Below are positions 1-9,013 of a stretch of 64,000 bases of DNA, piece after piece. The notes below the pieces were generated by a model. The model did not search any database. It was not told the DNA's origin and saw nothing but the letters and a program-made list of their open reading frames with translations. Each line of letters starts with the position of its first letter. Position 1 is the stretch's first letter. Position numbers and translations under genes: made by a program. This stretch comes from Photorhabdus sp. CRCIA-P01. Lineage in GTDB: Bacteria; Pseudomonadota; Gammaproteobacteria; Enterobacterales; Enterobacteriaceae. The stretch lies in NCBI RefSeq assembly GCF_003545805.1, contig NZ_NMQR01000008.1, positions 89,448 through 153,447 on the forward strand, read 5' to 3'.

Positions 1-353
1 ATGCTATTGAATGTCGTATTAACGCCGAAGATCCGAACACGTTCCTGCCAAGCCCAGGTAAAATTACCCGCTTCCACTCACCAGGTGGATTTGGTGTACG
101 TTGGGAATCGCATATTTATGCTGGCTACACTGTTCCGCCTTACTATGATTCAATGATTGGTAAGCTGATTACTTACGGTGAAAATCGTGACAATGCCATT
201 GCCCGTATGAAAAATGCATTGGCAGAATTGATCATTGATGGCATCAAGACAAATATCGAGCTTCAACAGACGATTATGAATGATGAAAACTTTCAGAATG
301 GTGGCACCAATATTCACTATCTGGAGAAAAAACTAGGATTACAGGAAACTTAA
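1..353 (+). CDS. accC: Biotin carboxylase subunit of acetyl-CoA carboxylase, C-terminal part
   Basis: The gene is cut by the window start; the reading frame begins at base 3 and gives the last 116 residues. AccC carboxylates the biotin on AccB using ATP and bicarbonate, the first step of fatty-acid synthesis. Visible family features are the segment [11 protein letters not shown], which contains the conserved Arg-Ile-Asn-Ala-Glu of the carboxylase active site, then [13 protein letters not shown] and the C-terminal domain. The extreme C-terminus ([11 protein letters not shown]) also matches the enterobacterial protein as I remember it. An intrinsic terminator follows about 30 bp downstream, so it does not obviously read into yhdT. 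Confidence 0.97.
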   Translation, partial: AIECRINAEDPNTFLPSPGKITRFHSPGGFGVRWESHIYAGYTVPPYYDSMIGKLITYGENRDNAIARMKNALAELIIDGIKTNIELQQTIMNDENFQNGGTNIHYLEKKLGLQET

Positions 354-381
354 AACTGGTTTAATAACATCAATATCTTTT

Positions 382-405
382 AAGGAGCGTTTAAGCGCTC
401 CTTTT
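382..405 (+). terminator. Intrinsic terminator after accC
   Basis: An 8-bp perfect inverted repeat, AAGGAGCG and CGCTCCTT, with a 6-nt loop is followed by a short T-run. It lies 28 bp after the accC stop codon. Confidence 0.75.
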
Positions 406-441
406 CACAGAATCATAACTATTTCTATAATTATCTCGCAT

Positions 442-552
442 TCACACAGGCAAATACTGCTGAACAATTTCACGACCTATTTCAATTGAAGCAGTTGCTG
501 CTGGTGAAGGCGCATTACAAACGTGTAGTGAGCGCATATATGGTGACAAATA
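442..552 (-). pseudogene. lhgO: 3' remnant of an L-2-hydroxyglutarate oxidase-like gene
   Basis: No start codon is present, but the minus strand encodes 36 sense codons ending at a stop at 442-444. The peptide contains [19 protein letters not shown], which closely resembles the conserved C-terminal FAD-binding segment ([12 protein letters not shown]) of the LhgO/YgaF family of FAD-dependent L-2-hydroxyglutarate dehydrogenases. An in-frame TGA at 553-555 ends the similarity upstream, so only about a tenth of a roughly 400-residue protein remains. Recognition is from memory of the motif. The remnant explains part of the unusually long accC-yhdT spacer. Confidence 0.6.
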
Positions 553-861
553 TCAGACTGATTACTATCAGCAATAATTTGATTTGATTGTATTTCACAG
601 TAATAGGCACCGATAAATAAACAGTCTAAACGTGTATATAACATTACAAATTATCTTGCCGAAGAAATATGATGAAAATGCGATCAATATATTTAAGAAA
701 ATGAATTCTCTTATGTATGGCTATGGTAAAAGAAAATGGATAATTTATTTAAGCGAAACTCAGATTATTTACTCTATATCACATTTTTCCTGAATAAATT
801 CGCATCTTGCCGTACAATCCTTCCCTTCCCATCCTAATTTATTTAATTACCGGAAGAACGA
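553..861. other. AT-rich spacer upstream of yhdT
   Basis: About 310 bp with no supported gene. It must hold the promoter for yhdT-panF, but I could not assign convincing -35/-10 boxes. A short open frame around 670-790 has atypical composition and no clear ribosome binding site, so it is not called. Confidence 0.4.
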
Positions 862-1104
862 ATGGACAGACGATTTGTTCAATCCCATAAAGAAGCACTT
901 TGGGCTGTGTTCCTAACGCTTGCTTACCTTATTGGCTGGCTATTGACAGCCTATTTACCCAGTGATGCTCCCGGTGTCACCGGCTTACCTCGCTGGTTTG
1001 AAATGGCATGTTTGTTACTACCAGTCGTATTCATCATCCTCTGCTGGTTAATGGTGACGTTTATTTTCAAAGAAGTCCCGCTGGAGGATGAGAATGCAAA
1101 GTGA
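862..1104 (+). CDS. yhdT: YhdT family small membrane protein (DUF997)
   Basis: An 80-residue protein with two predicted membrane segments (roughly residues 13-31 and 46-68), a charged N-terminus (MDRRFVQSHKEA) and an acidic tail. YhdT lies directly before panF in enterobacteria, as here, and the two reading frames overlap by 11 bp with the panF start proposed below. This suggests translational coupling. Its biochemical role is unknown; a helper role for the PanF transporter is only an inference from the fixed linkage. Confidence 0.9.
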   Translation: MDRRFVQSHKEALWAVFLTLAYLIGWLLTAYLPSDAPGVTGLPRWFEMACLLLPVVFIILCWLMVTFIFKEVPLEDENAK

Positions 1105-2539
1105 CGTTATCTTACCTTTGCTTGGCTATCTTGCACTGGTATTTCTCTTGTCAGTTTACGCTTATCGACGCCACCAAAAAGGCGCCTTCTTGACTGAGTA
1201 TTTCCTTGGCAACCGTTCAATGGGTGGCTTTGTATTGGCAATGACCATTACCGCCACCTATATCAGTGCCAGCTCATTCATCGGCGGGCCAGGAGCAGCC
1301 TATAAATATGGTTTGGGATGGGTATTACTGTCGCTGATTCAGTTGCCGGCAATATGGCTTTCCCTGGGGGTGTTAGGTAAAAAATTTGCCATTCTCGCCC
1401 GTCGCTATAATGCCGTCACCCTTAATGACATGTTGTATGCCCGTTATGGCAGTCGTTTTCTGGTTTGGTTTGCCAGCCTAAGCCTTTTAGTCGCTTTTAT
1501 TGGCGCGATGACCGTTCAATTTATTGGCGGTGCACGCCTGCTGGAAACTGCCGCGGGTATCCCTTATGGCACTGGATTAATGATTTTCGGTATCTCTATC
1601 GCTCTTTATACTGCTTTTGGCGGCTTCAGAGCGAGCGTCCTCAATGATGCCCTACAAGGGCTGGTCATGTTGTTAGGCACTGCTCTATTGCTGGTGGCAA
1701 TTATCTATAAGGCGGGAGGTCTGTCGGAAGCGGTTACCACATTACGAGCAATTAATCCCGAGCTGGTTTCCCCACAAGGCGCGGACCATATCCTCAGCGG
1801 GCCTTTCATGGCATCGTTCTGGATACTGGTCTGTTTCGGCGTAATTGGGTTACCTCATACCGCCGTTCGTTGCATCTCCTACCGCGATAGCAAAGCTGTT
1901 CACCGTGGGATCATCATCGGAACCATCGTCATGACGATCCTCATGTTTGGTATGCACCTGGCAGGAGCACTTGGTCGAGCGATTATTCCCGATCTGACCA
2001 TTCCCGATCAGGTGATCCCAACATTGATGATCACCGTATTGCCACCATTCGCTGCCGGAATTTTTCTAGCTGCACCGATGGCTGCCATTATGTCCACAAT
2101 TAATGCGCAACTGCTGCAATCTTCTGCAACCATTGTCAAGGATCTCTACCTAAACTTGTTTCCACAACAAATCGTACGGGAAAAAAGACTCGCCCGGATT
2201 TCCAGTTTTTCTACCCTGATTCTTAGTTTGTTGCTACTTTTAGCCGCCTGGCGCCCACCCGAGATGATTATCTGGCTGAATCTTCTGGCTTTCGGTGGCT
2301 TACAAGCGGTATTCCTCTGGCCATTAGTACTCGGCCTGTATTGGGAAAAGGCCAATGCCTATGGCGCTATCAGTTCGATGATCACAGGGGCAACAAGTTA
2401 CACTCTGCTCGCTAGTTTCAATATCCATCTATTGGGCTTCCATCCGATCGTGCCATCATTGCTACTTAGCCTACTGGCTTTCTGGATGGGCAATACCATC
2501 GGTCAGCGATTACCGCCAAAAGCAGTCAGACCACACTAA
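1094..2539 (+). CDS. panF: Sodium/pantothenate symporter
   Basis: PanF is an inner-membrane sodium:solute symporter that imports pantothenate for coenzyme A synthesis. The sequence is hydrophobic throughout, with about 12-13 membrane segments. It has conserved stretches such as NEYFLG-like TEYFLGNRSMGG, TATYISASSFIGGPGAAYKYG and MTVQFIGGARLLETAAGIPYG. Two ATGs compete for the start. The first (1088) directly abuts the Shine-Dalgarno GGAGG at 1083-1087. The second (1094) lies 6 nt behind it and gives an N-terminus (MQSDVILPLLGYL) like the E. coli protein, so I chose 1094 (481 residues). It overlaps the end of yhdT. Confidence 0.96.
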   Translation: MQSDVILPLLGYLALVFLLSVYAYRRHQKGAFLTEYFLGNRSMGGFVLAMTITATYISASSFIGGPGAAYKYGLGWVLLSLIQLPAIWLSLGVLGKKFAILARRYNAVTLNDMLYARYGSRFLVWFASLSLLVAFIGAMTVQFIGGARLLETAAGIPYGTGLMIFGISIALYTAFGGFRASVLNDALQGLVMLLGTALLLVAIIYKAGGLSEAVTTLRAINPELVSPQGADHILSGPFMASFWILVCFGVIGLPHTAVRCISYRDSKAVHRGIIIGTIVMTILMFGMHLAGALGRAIIPDLTIPDQVIPTLMITVLPPFAAGIFLAAPMAAIMSTINAQLLQSSATIVKDLYLNLFPQQIVREKRLARISSFSTLILSLLLLLAAWRPPEMIIWLNLLAFGGLQAVFLWPLVLGLYWEKANAYGAISSMITGATSYTLLASFNIHLLGFHPIVPSLLLSLLAFWMGNTIGQRLPPKAVRPH

Positions 2540-2581
2540 CCCGGTCACTTTTTAATCTACTTTCAATAAGGAGAATTTTTT

Positions 2582-3472
2582 ATGCCTTGGATACAACTTC
2601 GATTAAATACTACAGGACAGCTCGCTGAATCCCTTGGAGATACGCTAATGGAAAATGGAGCGGTATCAGTCACCTTTCAAGACAGCCACGATAACCCTGT
2701 ATTCGAACCCCTACCAGGCGAGACTCGTTTATGGGGAGACACAGATGTCATCGGGCTTTATGATGCTGAAACAGATATGAAAGCCGTTATCAGCCAGCTC
2801 GAACAAGTCCCTCGGTTGGGTAAAGGATTCATTCATAAGATCGAACAATTGGAAGACAAAGACTGGGAACGTGAATGGATGGATAACTTCCACCCAATGC
2901 GTTTTGGCAACCGCCTGTGGATCTGTCCAAGCTGGCGCGACGTTCCTGATCCAGATGCTGTCAACGTTATGCTAGACCCTGGACTGGCTTTTGGTACAGG
3001 CACTCACCCAACCACATCGTTATGTCTGCAATGGCTAGACAGCCTCAATCTGGAAGGTAAAACAGTTATCGATTTTGGTTGCGGCTCCGGCATACTGGCA
3101 ATTGCCGCGCTAAAACTCGGTGCAACGCACGCCATTGGCATAGATATCGATCCACAAGCTATTCAGGCCAGCCGAGACAACGCAGAACGTAACGGCGTGC
3201 TGGAGCGTTTAACACTATATCTGGCGAAAAATACACCCACCGATCTTGAATCTGATGTAGTAATTGCTAATATTCTGGCAGGCCCCCTGCGTGAACTCGC
3301 ACCTGTAATTGGCGCACTACCAAAACCGGGTGGCCTGTTAGGTCTATCAGGTATTTTAACAAATCAGGCAGAAAGTGTTATTCAAGCCTATACTGATAAA
3401 TTCGTAATCGATCCTGTTGCGGAGCAGGAGGAATGGTGTCGGATATCTGGGGTAAAAATAGCAACAAATTGA
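2582..3472 (+). CDS. prmA: Ribosomal protein L11 methyltransferase
   Basis: PrmA uses S-adenosylmethionine to trimethylate amino groups of ribosomal protein L11. The 296-residue protein has the family N-terminal substrate-recognition domain ([20 protein letters not shown]) and then a Rossmann methyltransferase domain. Motif I is [20 protein letters not shown] (about 162-181) and the acidic loop is [17 protein letters not shown]. The catalytic-domain motif [15 protein letters not shown] follows. [15 protein letters not shown] is the family signature. It starts 42 bp after panF with an AAGGAG site 8-9 nt upstream. The yhdT-panF-prmA order is the usual enterobacterial one. Confidence 0.97.
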   Translation: MPWIQLRLNTTGQLAESLGDTLMENGAVSVTFQDSHDNPVFEPLPGETRLWGDTDVIGLYDAETDMKAVISQLEQVPRLGKGFIHKIEQLEDKDWEREWMDNFHPMRFGNRLWICPSWRDVPDPDAVNVMLDPGLAFGTGTHPTTSLCLQWLDSLNLEGKTVIDFGCGSGILAIAALKLGATHAIGIDIDPQAIQASRDNAERNGVLERLTLYLAKNTPTDLESDVVIANILAGPLRELAPVIGALPKPGGLLGLSGILTNQAESVIQAYTDKFVIDPVAEQEEWCRISGVKIATN

Positions 3473-3684
3473 AATTATTTTATTTTGTTATAATTCAAGG
3501 TATAGATTTTAATCACTTATTGATGATAATCCGTGCTATCAGCAAACTTACTGATAGAAAAATCCTGAGTGACAAACTTTACCAATAACACATAACGCCA
3601 TGTTATTTATGAATAATTATATTTATCCCAGCAGAAAAGCTGGAAAAATGTTGTAACAAATGACGATTTGCTCAAAGTTTGGCC

Positions 3685-3713
3685 TTTCATATTTTGCGAA
3701 AAATGCGTAATAT
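3685..3713 (+). promoter_or_regulatory. fis-type (stringently controlled) promoter of dusB-fis
   Basis: A -35 box TTTCAT (3685-3690) and a -10 box TAATAT (3708-3713) are separated by 17 bp and followed by a GC-rich discriminator (ACGCGCCC) and then CTTGCAGTCACAGTATGG. This arrangement matches the E. coli fis promoter as I remember it. There, a GC-rich discriminator makes initiation sensitive to ppGpp and superhelicity. Upstream Fis autoregulatory sites are expected, but I did not map them. Confidence 0.75.
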
Positions 3714-3755
3714 ACGCGCCCTTGCAGTCACAGTATGGCCACTCTTTCTTCGTCT

Positions 3756-4721
3756 ATGCGTATCGGACAATACCAGCTGAAAAACTGTCTTATCGCGGCC
3801 CCAATGGCTGGCATAACTGACCGTCCGTTTCGGTCACTATGTTACAAAATGGGTGCAGGTATGACAGTATCGGAAATGCTTTCTTCCAACCCTCAGGTCT
3901 GGAAGACAGACAAATCCCGGCTACGTATGGTTCACAGCGACGAACCGGGAATTCGTTCCGTGCAAATTGCTGGCAGTGATCCCGATGAAATGGCGGCAGC
4001 AGCGAAGATCAACGTCGCTAATGGTGCTCAGATCATTGATATCAACATGGGGTGTCCAGCCAAGAAAGTGAATCGTAAGCTAGCAGGTTCGGCTTTACTA
4101 CGTTACCCAGAATTGGTCGAAAAGATCCTTTCTGCCGTTGTAAACGCAGTAGATGTTCCTGTTACGCTGAAAATCCGCACTGGATGGTCGCCAGAAGAAC
4201 GAAACTGTGTAAAGATTGCCCAATTGGCCGAGCATTGTGGTATCCAAGCTCTGACGATCCACGGCAGGACTCGTGCCTGTTTGTTTAACGGAGAGGCAGA
4301 GTACGACAATATTCGGACAGTTAAGCAGACTGTTGCCATCCCGGTTATTGCCAATGGTGACATTACTGACCCGCTTAAGGCCAGAGCAGTGCTTGAATAC
4401 ACCGGGGCTGATGCCCTGATGATAGGCCGCGCTGCTCAGGGAAGACCCTGGATCTTCCGGGAAATCCAGCACTATCTGGCAACAGGAGAACTGCTGTCAC
4501 CGATGCCGATTGGCGAAGTGCAGCATTTAATGAACGAGCATATACAGGAATTGCACGACTTTTATGGTCCAGGCAAGGGAGCCCGTATCGCACGTAAGCA
4601 TGTATCCTGGTATCTCCGGGAGCATGCTCCTGATGACCAGTTCCGGCGCACATTCAACACCATAGAGGATGCCAGCGAACAGCTGGAGGTGTTGGGGGCA
4701 TATTTCGAAAATTTTGCGTAA
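3756..4721 (+). CDS. dusB: tRNA-dihydrouridine synthase B
   Basis: DusB reduces specific uridines in the tRNA D-loop using FMN and NADPH. The protein is a TIM-barrel flavoenzyme: [17 protein letters not shown] at the N-terminus, the signature [21 protein letters not shown] with the catalytic cysteine, [28 protein letters not shown] and [19 protein letters not shown] chose the ATG at 3756 (MRIGQYQ, 321 residues), which matches the E. coli length. An in-frame ATG at 3735 would add seven residues but lies only about 15 nt from the expected transcription start. Neither start has a good Shine-Dalgarno. It is first gene of the dusB-fis operon, 25 bp before fis. Confidence 0.96.
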   Translation: MRIGQYQLKNCLIAAPMAGITDRPFRSLCYKMGAGMTVSEMLSSNPQVWKTDKSRLRMVHSDEPGIRSVQIAGSDPDEMAAAAKINVANGAQIIDINMGCPAKKVNRKLAGSALLRYPELVEKILSAVVNAVDVPVTLKIRTGWSPEERNCVKIAQLAEHCGIQALTIHGRTRACLFNGEAEYDNIRTVKQTVAIPVIANGDITDPLKARAVLEYTGADALMIGRAAQGRPWIFREIQHYLATGELLSPMPIGEVQHLMNEHIQELHDFYGPGKGARIARKHVSWYLREHAPDDQFRRTFNTIEDASEQLEVLGAYFENFA

Positions 4722-4746
4722 TATAAAGAAAAGAGCTGACAGAACT

Positions 4747-5043
4747 ATGTTCGAACAACGCGTAAATTCTGACGTACTAACCGTTGCTACTGTAAATTCA
4801 CAAGATCAGGTAACCCAAAAACCTTTACGTGATTCAGTTAAACAAGCACTGAAGAACTATTTTGCTCAATTAAACGGTCAAGATGTTAATGATCTGTATG
4901 AGCTGGTACTGGCTGAGGTGGAGCAGCCATTGTTGGACATGGTGATGCAATACACCCGTGGCAACCAAACACGTGCTGCCCTGATGATGGGCATCAACCG
5001 TGGCACACTGCGTAAGAAATTGAAAAAATATGGCATGAACTAA
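4747..5043 (+). CDS. fis: Fis nucleoid-associated DNA-binding protein
   Basis: Fis is a 98-residue homodimer that bends DNA, activates rRNA and tRNA promoters, and assists site-specific inversion and integration reactions. The sequence appears to differ from the E. coli protein, as I remember it, only at residue 14 (Ala for Ser). The N-terminal beta-hairpin region, dimerization helices A/B and the C-terminal helix-turn-helix ([20 protein letters not shown]) are all present. A longer in-frame ORF begins at 4669 inside dusB, but [11 protein letters not shown] at 4747 is the family start. An intrinsic terminator follows at once. Confidence 0.98.
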   Translation: MFEQRVNSDVLTVATVNSQDQVTQKPLRDSVKQALKNYFAQLNGQDVNDLYELVLAEVEQPLLDMVMQYTRGNQTRAALMMGINRGTLRKKLKKYGMN

Positions 5044-5062
5044 TCACTCAAGTTAGTTCATT

Positions 5063-5102
5063 AAAAAAGGCGCTGTACCTCTTGGTAAAGTGCCTTTTTT
5101 GC
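5063..5102 (+). terminator. Intrinsic terminator of dusB-fis
   Basis: AAAAAAGGCGCT pairs with AGTGCCTTTTTT (one G-T pair) across a short loop, ending in six Ts, 20 bp after the fis stop codon. Confidence 0.85.
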
Positions 5103-5257
5103 CAAACCAAAAATACCCTGTAAATGTACGAATCTGACATGCATGGCAAAGTCTACGCTATATTAGCTCCCCAAAACCCACACCATCTGCATTCAATCTC
5201 TCTTTTACCCTACCTAATTGACTGATTTACCATAATTCCAAATTTTCCAATGTCAGG

Positions 5258-5744
5258 TTATTCCATAACTGATAGGTTATTTTCAGCTCTCATTAATATG
5301 GAATAATGGGTTACAGCCAACAATAGGATAAAACAACCACAACATATCAAGACAACACCAAGATGTTGGTTCCAACCCGCTAGCGCCAAACCTCCACCTA
5401 ACATCAAATAATATAGCAAGCCCAATAATGCTCCTGCCGTTCCCAATCTATCCGTATAATTGCTCAATGCAGAAGCCAGGATGTTAGGAATTGCCATTCC
5501 GTAGGTCATAACAATCAAAATCATATATCGTTGGCCGTCTGCCTATGAGATCACACAGACGCCCCCAAACGACCACACCAATAGCAAAAGCGAAAAAATA
5601 TAAAGATAAAGTTTGAGCGGCCTGTCCAGCGCTCACCTTAAATTCCTTTGCAATATTGGTTAATGCCGGGCTATAGATGGTTTCTACAATTTGTGGAAAC
5701 ATCATCAGCGCTGTTGCCAGCGTAAGTCCAAGTTTACGTCGCAT
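5258..5744 (-). pseudogene. MFS drug-transporter gene (Bcr/CflA-like), internally deleted and frameshifted
   Basis: Two overlapping minus-strand frames encode opposite ends of one major-facilitator protein. The first (5744 down to about 5530) gives an N-terminus with two membrane helices and MFS motif A (GRLCDLIGRRP). The second (about 5524 to 5258) gives three helices ending in a C-terminal tail (YGMAIPNILASALSNYTDRLGTAG and onward). A working transporter of this family has about 400 residues and 12 helices; here the middle seven or so are missing and the joint is out of frame. It is a dead gene, most like the Bcr/CflA subfamily, identified from memory. Confidence 0.75.
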
Positions 5745-6012
5745 TGTATTTTTATTAACCAGTTAGACAATAAAACGTAATTTGTCATCTGTCGCCAATG
5801 AATTAGAATTTGCCAGTGATAGTGCCTTTACAATATTTTTCAAGAAAATGACCGGTCGATCACCAAGGGAATATATGTCTGCTTATAAGGAACGTAATTA
5901 TTGAGATAATATGCAAGAAATTGCCGACATCAAAAGGACTATTCATCAAAGTAACTATTCACTATATGAACATAGATGCCGGCAAATATATCAAATAAAG
6001 AAGATAATCAAA

Positions 6013-6139
6013 TATACCCTATGGATTTCAAGATGCATCGCGACGGCAAGGGAGCGAATCCCCGGGAGCATAGCAAACTATGTAACCGGGGTGAGTGAGT
6101 GCAGCCAACAAAGAGGCAACTTGAAAGATGACGGGTATA
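6013..6139 (+). repeat. ERIC element (127 bp), left of pirBA
   Basis: The sequence begins TATACCC, ends GGGTATA and contains the ERIC core: GAATCCCCGGGAGCAT and GGGGTGAGTGAGTGCAGCCAAC. These match the known ERIC1R and ERIC2 primer regions. It is in the opposite orientation to the four other copies in this window, so pirBA sits between inverted copies. Confidence 0.88.
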
Positions 6140-6186
6140 AAAGCTAATAACATTCTACATACATAAAATATACTTATTAAAAGCTA

Positions 6187-7446
6187 TTATTTTTCATCAT
6201 CATTTATCAGCTGATAAGATACAGCAATATTTGCGGCCTGACCTGCTAATGGGTTGTAATCACTGGACAAATATATCCCTGAAATATAGTGACTATCACC
6301 AACATAAAATTTCCTATATCGAGATGTTCCAGGATCACCAAATAACAATGAACGACCATCACTCAAAGTAAATACGGCTCTATCAACGGCACCATTGCCC
6401 CATACTTCCAAACTGGTAATTCGACTACCATTCAGAGAAATAGATGCCGTCTCACCAGATATTGTACCTAATCTATGGCTACTACCATCATCAAATACAA
6501 CTGTCAGCCCTCCTACTCTCGGCGCCCCGCCAATACGCACAATATGCCCCATCAAAGACTCTATCTTTCTTCTCTTCCCTCCATTAAGAGCTGGTTTGAG
6601 AGGTGGAGCCATATCTTGCTCTGGAGTCAATGCCTGAATTCTGGCTTTTGCTGTTTGACGGTCAAAGAAAGTAGAATAACTTAAAACATCAACATAGATT
6701 CTATTATTTACAGACTCAGATTCACTTAATCTATCCCAAATACTGATATATTCAACCCCATGTAAACGACAGTGACCATGAACAGACATAACATTATTTG
6801 CAACAGTGTCAGCCGTCGAGTTATTAAGAGCATCATTAAGCTCTCTATCATAGATATTATTAATATAAGTATTAGCCTGTTCTACCGTCTTTTTAATTAA
6901 CCCTCGGACTTTTTCAACATCAATATCACTAAGCCCAATTTCAGATTTTCTCTCTAAACCAGCAACCCAATATGTTATCTGCATCATAACCGTAGTAGAA
7001 AACATGGGTAATATCTGATAGTTAACATCATTCGAAAAATTATTAAATTTTTTGTGGTAACCATCTATACTTTCTGCCAAGTTATTAAAAGCACTCCTCG
7101 CTTCTTCAGATCCTGGATGCTTATCAAGAAGATCAGCAACAGTTGCCATTCGCTCTTGTATATATGCAATATCACCCGCAAGGATACCTTTAATTGTCTT
7201 TAATGCAGACTCCTCTATCATCCTTTCAATTTGTTTGACAATCCCTTCCCATATATTTTCTTTCGATTGAGGCCAGAATAAACCAACTAAAAAAGATATA
7301 GCAGGACCAACCGAAGGTATAAAAGATAATCCCCCTATGATTGAATTTTTTACAATATCAGTAACATCCCACTCTAATGCACTCGTTTTTACCGCATATT
7401 CATTAGCCACAATGGTTCTGAGGTCTAAAACATTTTCTGTATGCAT
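6187..7446 (-). CDS. pirB: PirB insecticidal toxin subunit
   Basis: PirB is the larger partner of the Photorhabdus insect-related binary toxin PirAB, active against insect larvae by mouth or injection. The 419 residues show a helical N-terminal half with a hydrophobic stretch (SIIGGLSFIPSVGPAISFLVG, about 35-55), known in the family to resemble the pore-forming domain I of Cry toxins. A beta-rich C-terminal half follows, with glycine-rich sheets (RIGGAPRVGGLTVVFDDGS; SLEVWGNGAVDRAVFTLSDG). There is no signal peptide. AAGGA lies 7 nt before the ATG. It follows pirA by 29 bp on the same strand, so the two are cotranscribed. Confidence 0.95.
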   Translation of the reverse strand: MHTENVLDLRTIVANEYAVKTSALEWDVTDIVKNSIIGGLSFIPSVGPAISFLVGLFWPQSKENIWEGIVKQIERMIEESALKTIKGILAGDIAYIQERMATVADLLDKHPGSEEARSAFNNLAESIDGYHKKFNNFSNDVNYQILPMFSTTVMMQITYWVAGLERKSEIGLSDIDVEKVRGLIKKTVEQANTYINNIYDRELNDALNNSTADTVANNVMSVHGHCRLHGVEYISIWDRLSESESVNNRIYVDVLSYSTFFDRQTAKARIQALTPEQDMAPPLKPALNGGKRRKIESLMGHIVRIGGAPRVGGLTVVFDDGSSHRLGTISGETASISLNGSRITSLEVWGNGAVDRAVFTLSDGRSLLFGDPGTSRYRKFYVGDSHYISGIYLSSDYNPLAGQAANIAVSYQLINDDEK

Positions 7447-7475
7447 AATGAAATCCTTAAATTAAAATAAGATGT

Positions 7476-7877
7476 TTAAACCAAATTTGCCGTAACATAA
7501 GCAACTCTATCCGTATTATTATAGATAACAAATTTACTATAATAAAAAGAGCTGCTAGGCACGTTTAATACCTTATCTTCCCCTAATCCTACATCGATAG
7601 AACCAGCCTCAAACCATTCAGAGGTGAAACTATGAGACCAGTAAAATTTAGCCGTAACACTATTTGCTAGCCCTGTATTTACAACTCTCAGAGAGCTTCT
7701 GGACTCTGGAATTATTGGGGTGTCTACTCTAAATACTTCCACACTAGCATGAGGTGATATAGTCACATCACTCAAAGGACCAACTGCATTTAAATCTCTA
7801 TGTACTGGAACAGGAGAATCAGAATAAACTTCTGCTTTCTGTGTATCTGAATCAACAACAATGGTTATTCTAGACAT
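7476..7877 (-). CDS. pirA: PirA insecticidal toxin subunit
   Basis: PirA is the small subunit of the binary PirAB toxin; in this family both proteins are needed for full toxicity. The 133 residues (MSRITIVVDSDTQKAEVYSD onward) are beta-rich with no signal peptide or membrane helix, in line with the jelly-roll fold known for homologs. I chose the ATG at 7877 because GAGG lies about 9 nt upstream. The earlier in-frame ATG (7892) would overlap that site. It is the first gene of the pirA-pirB operon, with an AT-rich 5' region holding an ERIC element about 125 bp upstream. Confidence 0.93.
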   Translation of the reverse strand: MSRITIVVDSDTQKAEVYSDSPVPVHRDLNAVGPLSDVTISPHASVEVFRVDTPIIPESRSSLRVVNTGLANSVTAKFYWSHSFTSEWFEAGSIDVGLGEDKVLNVPSSSFYYSKFVIYNNTDRVAYVTANLV

Positions 7878-8001
7878 ATTTATTTTCCTCATTAAAATTC
7901 AAATAAAATATACCCAACATACATATAAATAAATAAATAAATATTTTCAAAAAACAGCATCACACTTAATTAAAGATACTCTTTAACTATCATAGAACCA
8001 C

Positions 8002-8129
8002 TATACCCTTCATCTTTCAAGCTGCTGCTTTGTTAGCTGCTTTCACTCACCCCAGTCACATAGTTATCTATGCTCCTGGGGATTCGTTCACTTGCCGCCT
8101 CGCTGCAACTCGAAATCTATTAGGTATAT
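8002..8129 (-). repeat. ERIC element, upstream of pirA
   Basis: It starts TATACCCTTCATC, contains TTTCACTCACCCCAGTCAC and TGCTCCTGGGGATTCG (ERIC core in reverse) and ends GGTATAT. It is the inverted partner of the copy at 6013-6139. Confidence 0.88.
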
Positions 8130-8764
8130 TACCTTTGAAACTTAATTCCCCAATATATTACGTGAACTTTACATACCACAATAACTCACCAGAACATTAA
8201 GATATCCATATTATAAGTTAGTTATTAATGAGACATATCTAAAACAAATCACAACAATATAAAACTATAGCAGAGATATAGCTTGTGTCAACTTCCCGCT
8301 TCAATGAAATCACTATTATTTAAGAATTAGTAAAATTATATGAGATATAAACAATATATACAAAAACATTAAAATGGAAATTATTGCCATTATGTTATTC
8401 ACCTAAAATTATAATATTATTCTCGGTTACTATAGTGCTATATAATTCTATTTTTTATTTTACAAACTGACCTTTATCCAGTGAACTATAATAATTCACA
8501 AATTAACTCACAATATTAAAATAATAATAAATAAAACAGCCTAATATCCTGATAATATATTTCTATTATATTCGCACAAATAATATCTTTATTACCAATT
8601 GATTATATATTTTACAAGATAACGGATGAACATTCCTAAAAAAACTCCCTTTCTAATGAAAGAAAATTAGCTTAATAATAGCAAAATAATTTTGACCGTA
8701 GATTTTAGCCACTCAAATATACTGAATACAACTCATTGGCCTTTCATTACTCCACCAATAAACT
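8130..8764. other. AT-rich non-coding region upstream of pirAB
   Basis: About 635 bp, very AT-rich, without a gene I can support. It should contain the pirAB promoter (reading left), but many AT-rich boxes make any single choice arbitrary. Such composition is typical of H-NS-silenced accessory DNA (inference). Confidence 0.4.
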
Positions 8765-9013
8765 ATGTCGCTTAAATTAAAATATGACGAAAAAACACAG
8801 AAAAAAATGAGGGCAGATTTCAAAGCATTTGAAACCACCCCCGTTGCCCCGACCCCAGATAATACCAAACTTAAAGCATCATTAATGGCGTCCTCACCTT
8901 GGGAAAAACAACCTTCCCAGTACTACGAGGATAATCAACCATCAGAATTCCCTTTCTGCGAAAAAGAATACGTCTCTATCCTCCCAAATACGCATTTCTC
9001 ACAGCTTCATTAA
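8765..9013 (+). CDS. Hypothetical protein, 82 residues, convergent with livF
   Basis: I do not recognise this protein. It is hydrophilic, with a basic start (MSLKLKYDEKTQKKMRADFKAF) and a proline-rich middle (TTPVAPTPDNT), and has no membrane segment. It overlaps the 3' end of livF by 38 bp on the opposite strand, and no clear Shine-Dalgarno precedes the ATG. Amino-acid usage looks protein-like, so it may be a small Photorhabdus-specific gene, but a chance reading frame is also possible. Confidence 0.35.
   Translation: MSLKLKYDEKTQKKMRADFKAFETTPVAPTPDNTKLKASLMASSPWEKQPSQYYEDNQPSEFPFCEKEYVSILPNTHFSQLH

Noticed and set aside
5911..6147. 78-codon plus-strand frame left of pirB
   Set aside because: Its second half is the ERIC element read through, and no homology is seen.
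6187..7892. pirBA considered as a toxin-antitoxin or juvenile-hormone-esterase pair
   Set aside because: The esterase-like label in older annotation reflects weak similarity to a beetle protein; no esterase catalytic triad is visible, and the binary insect toxin family is the better match.
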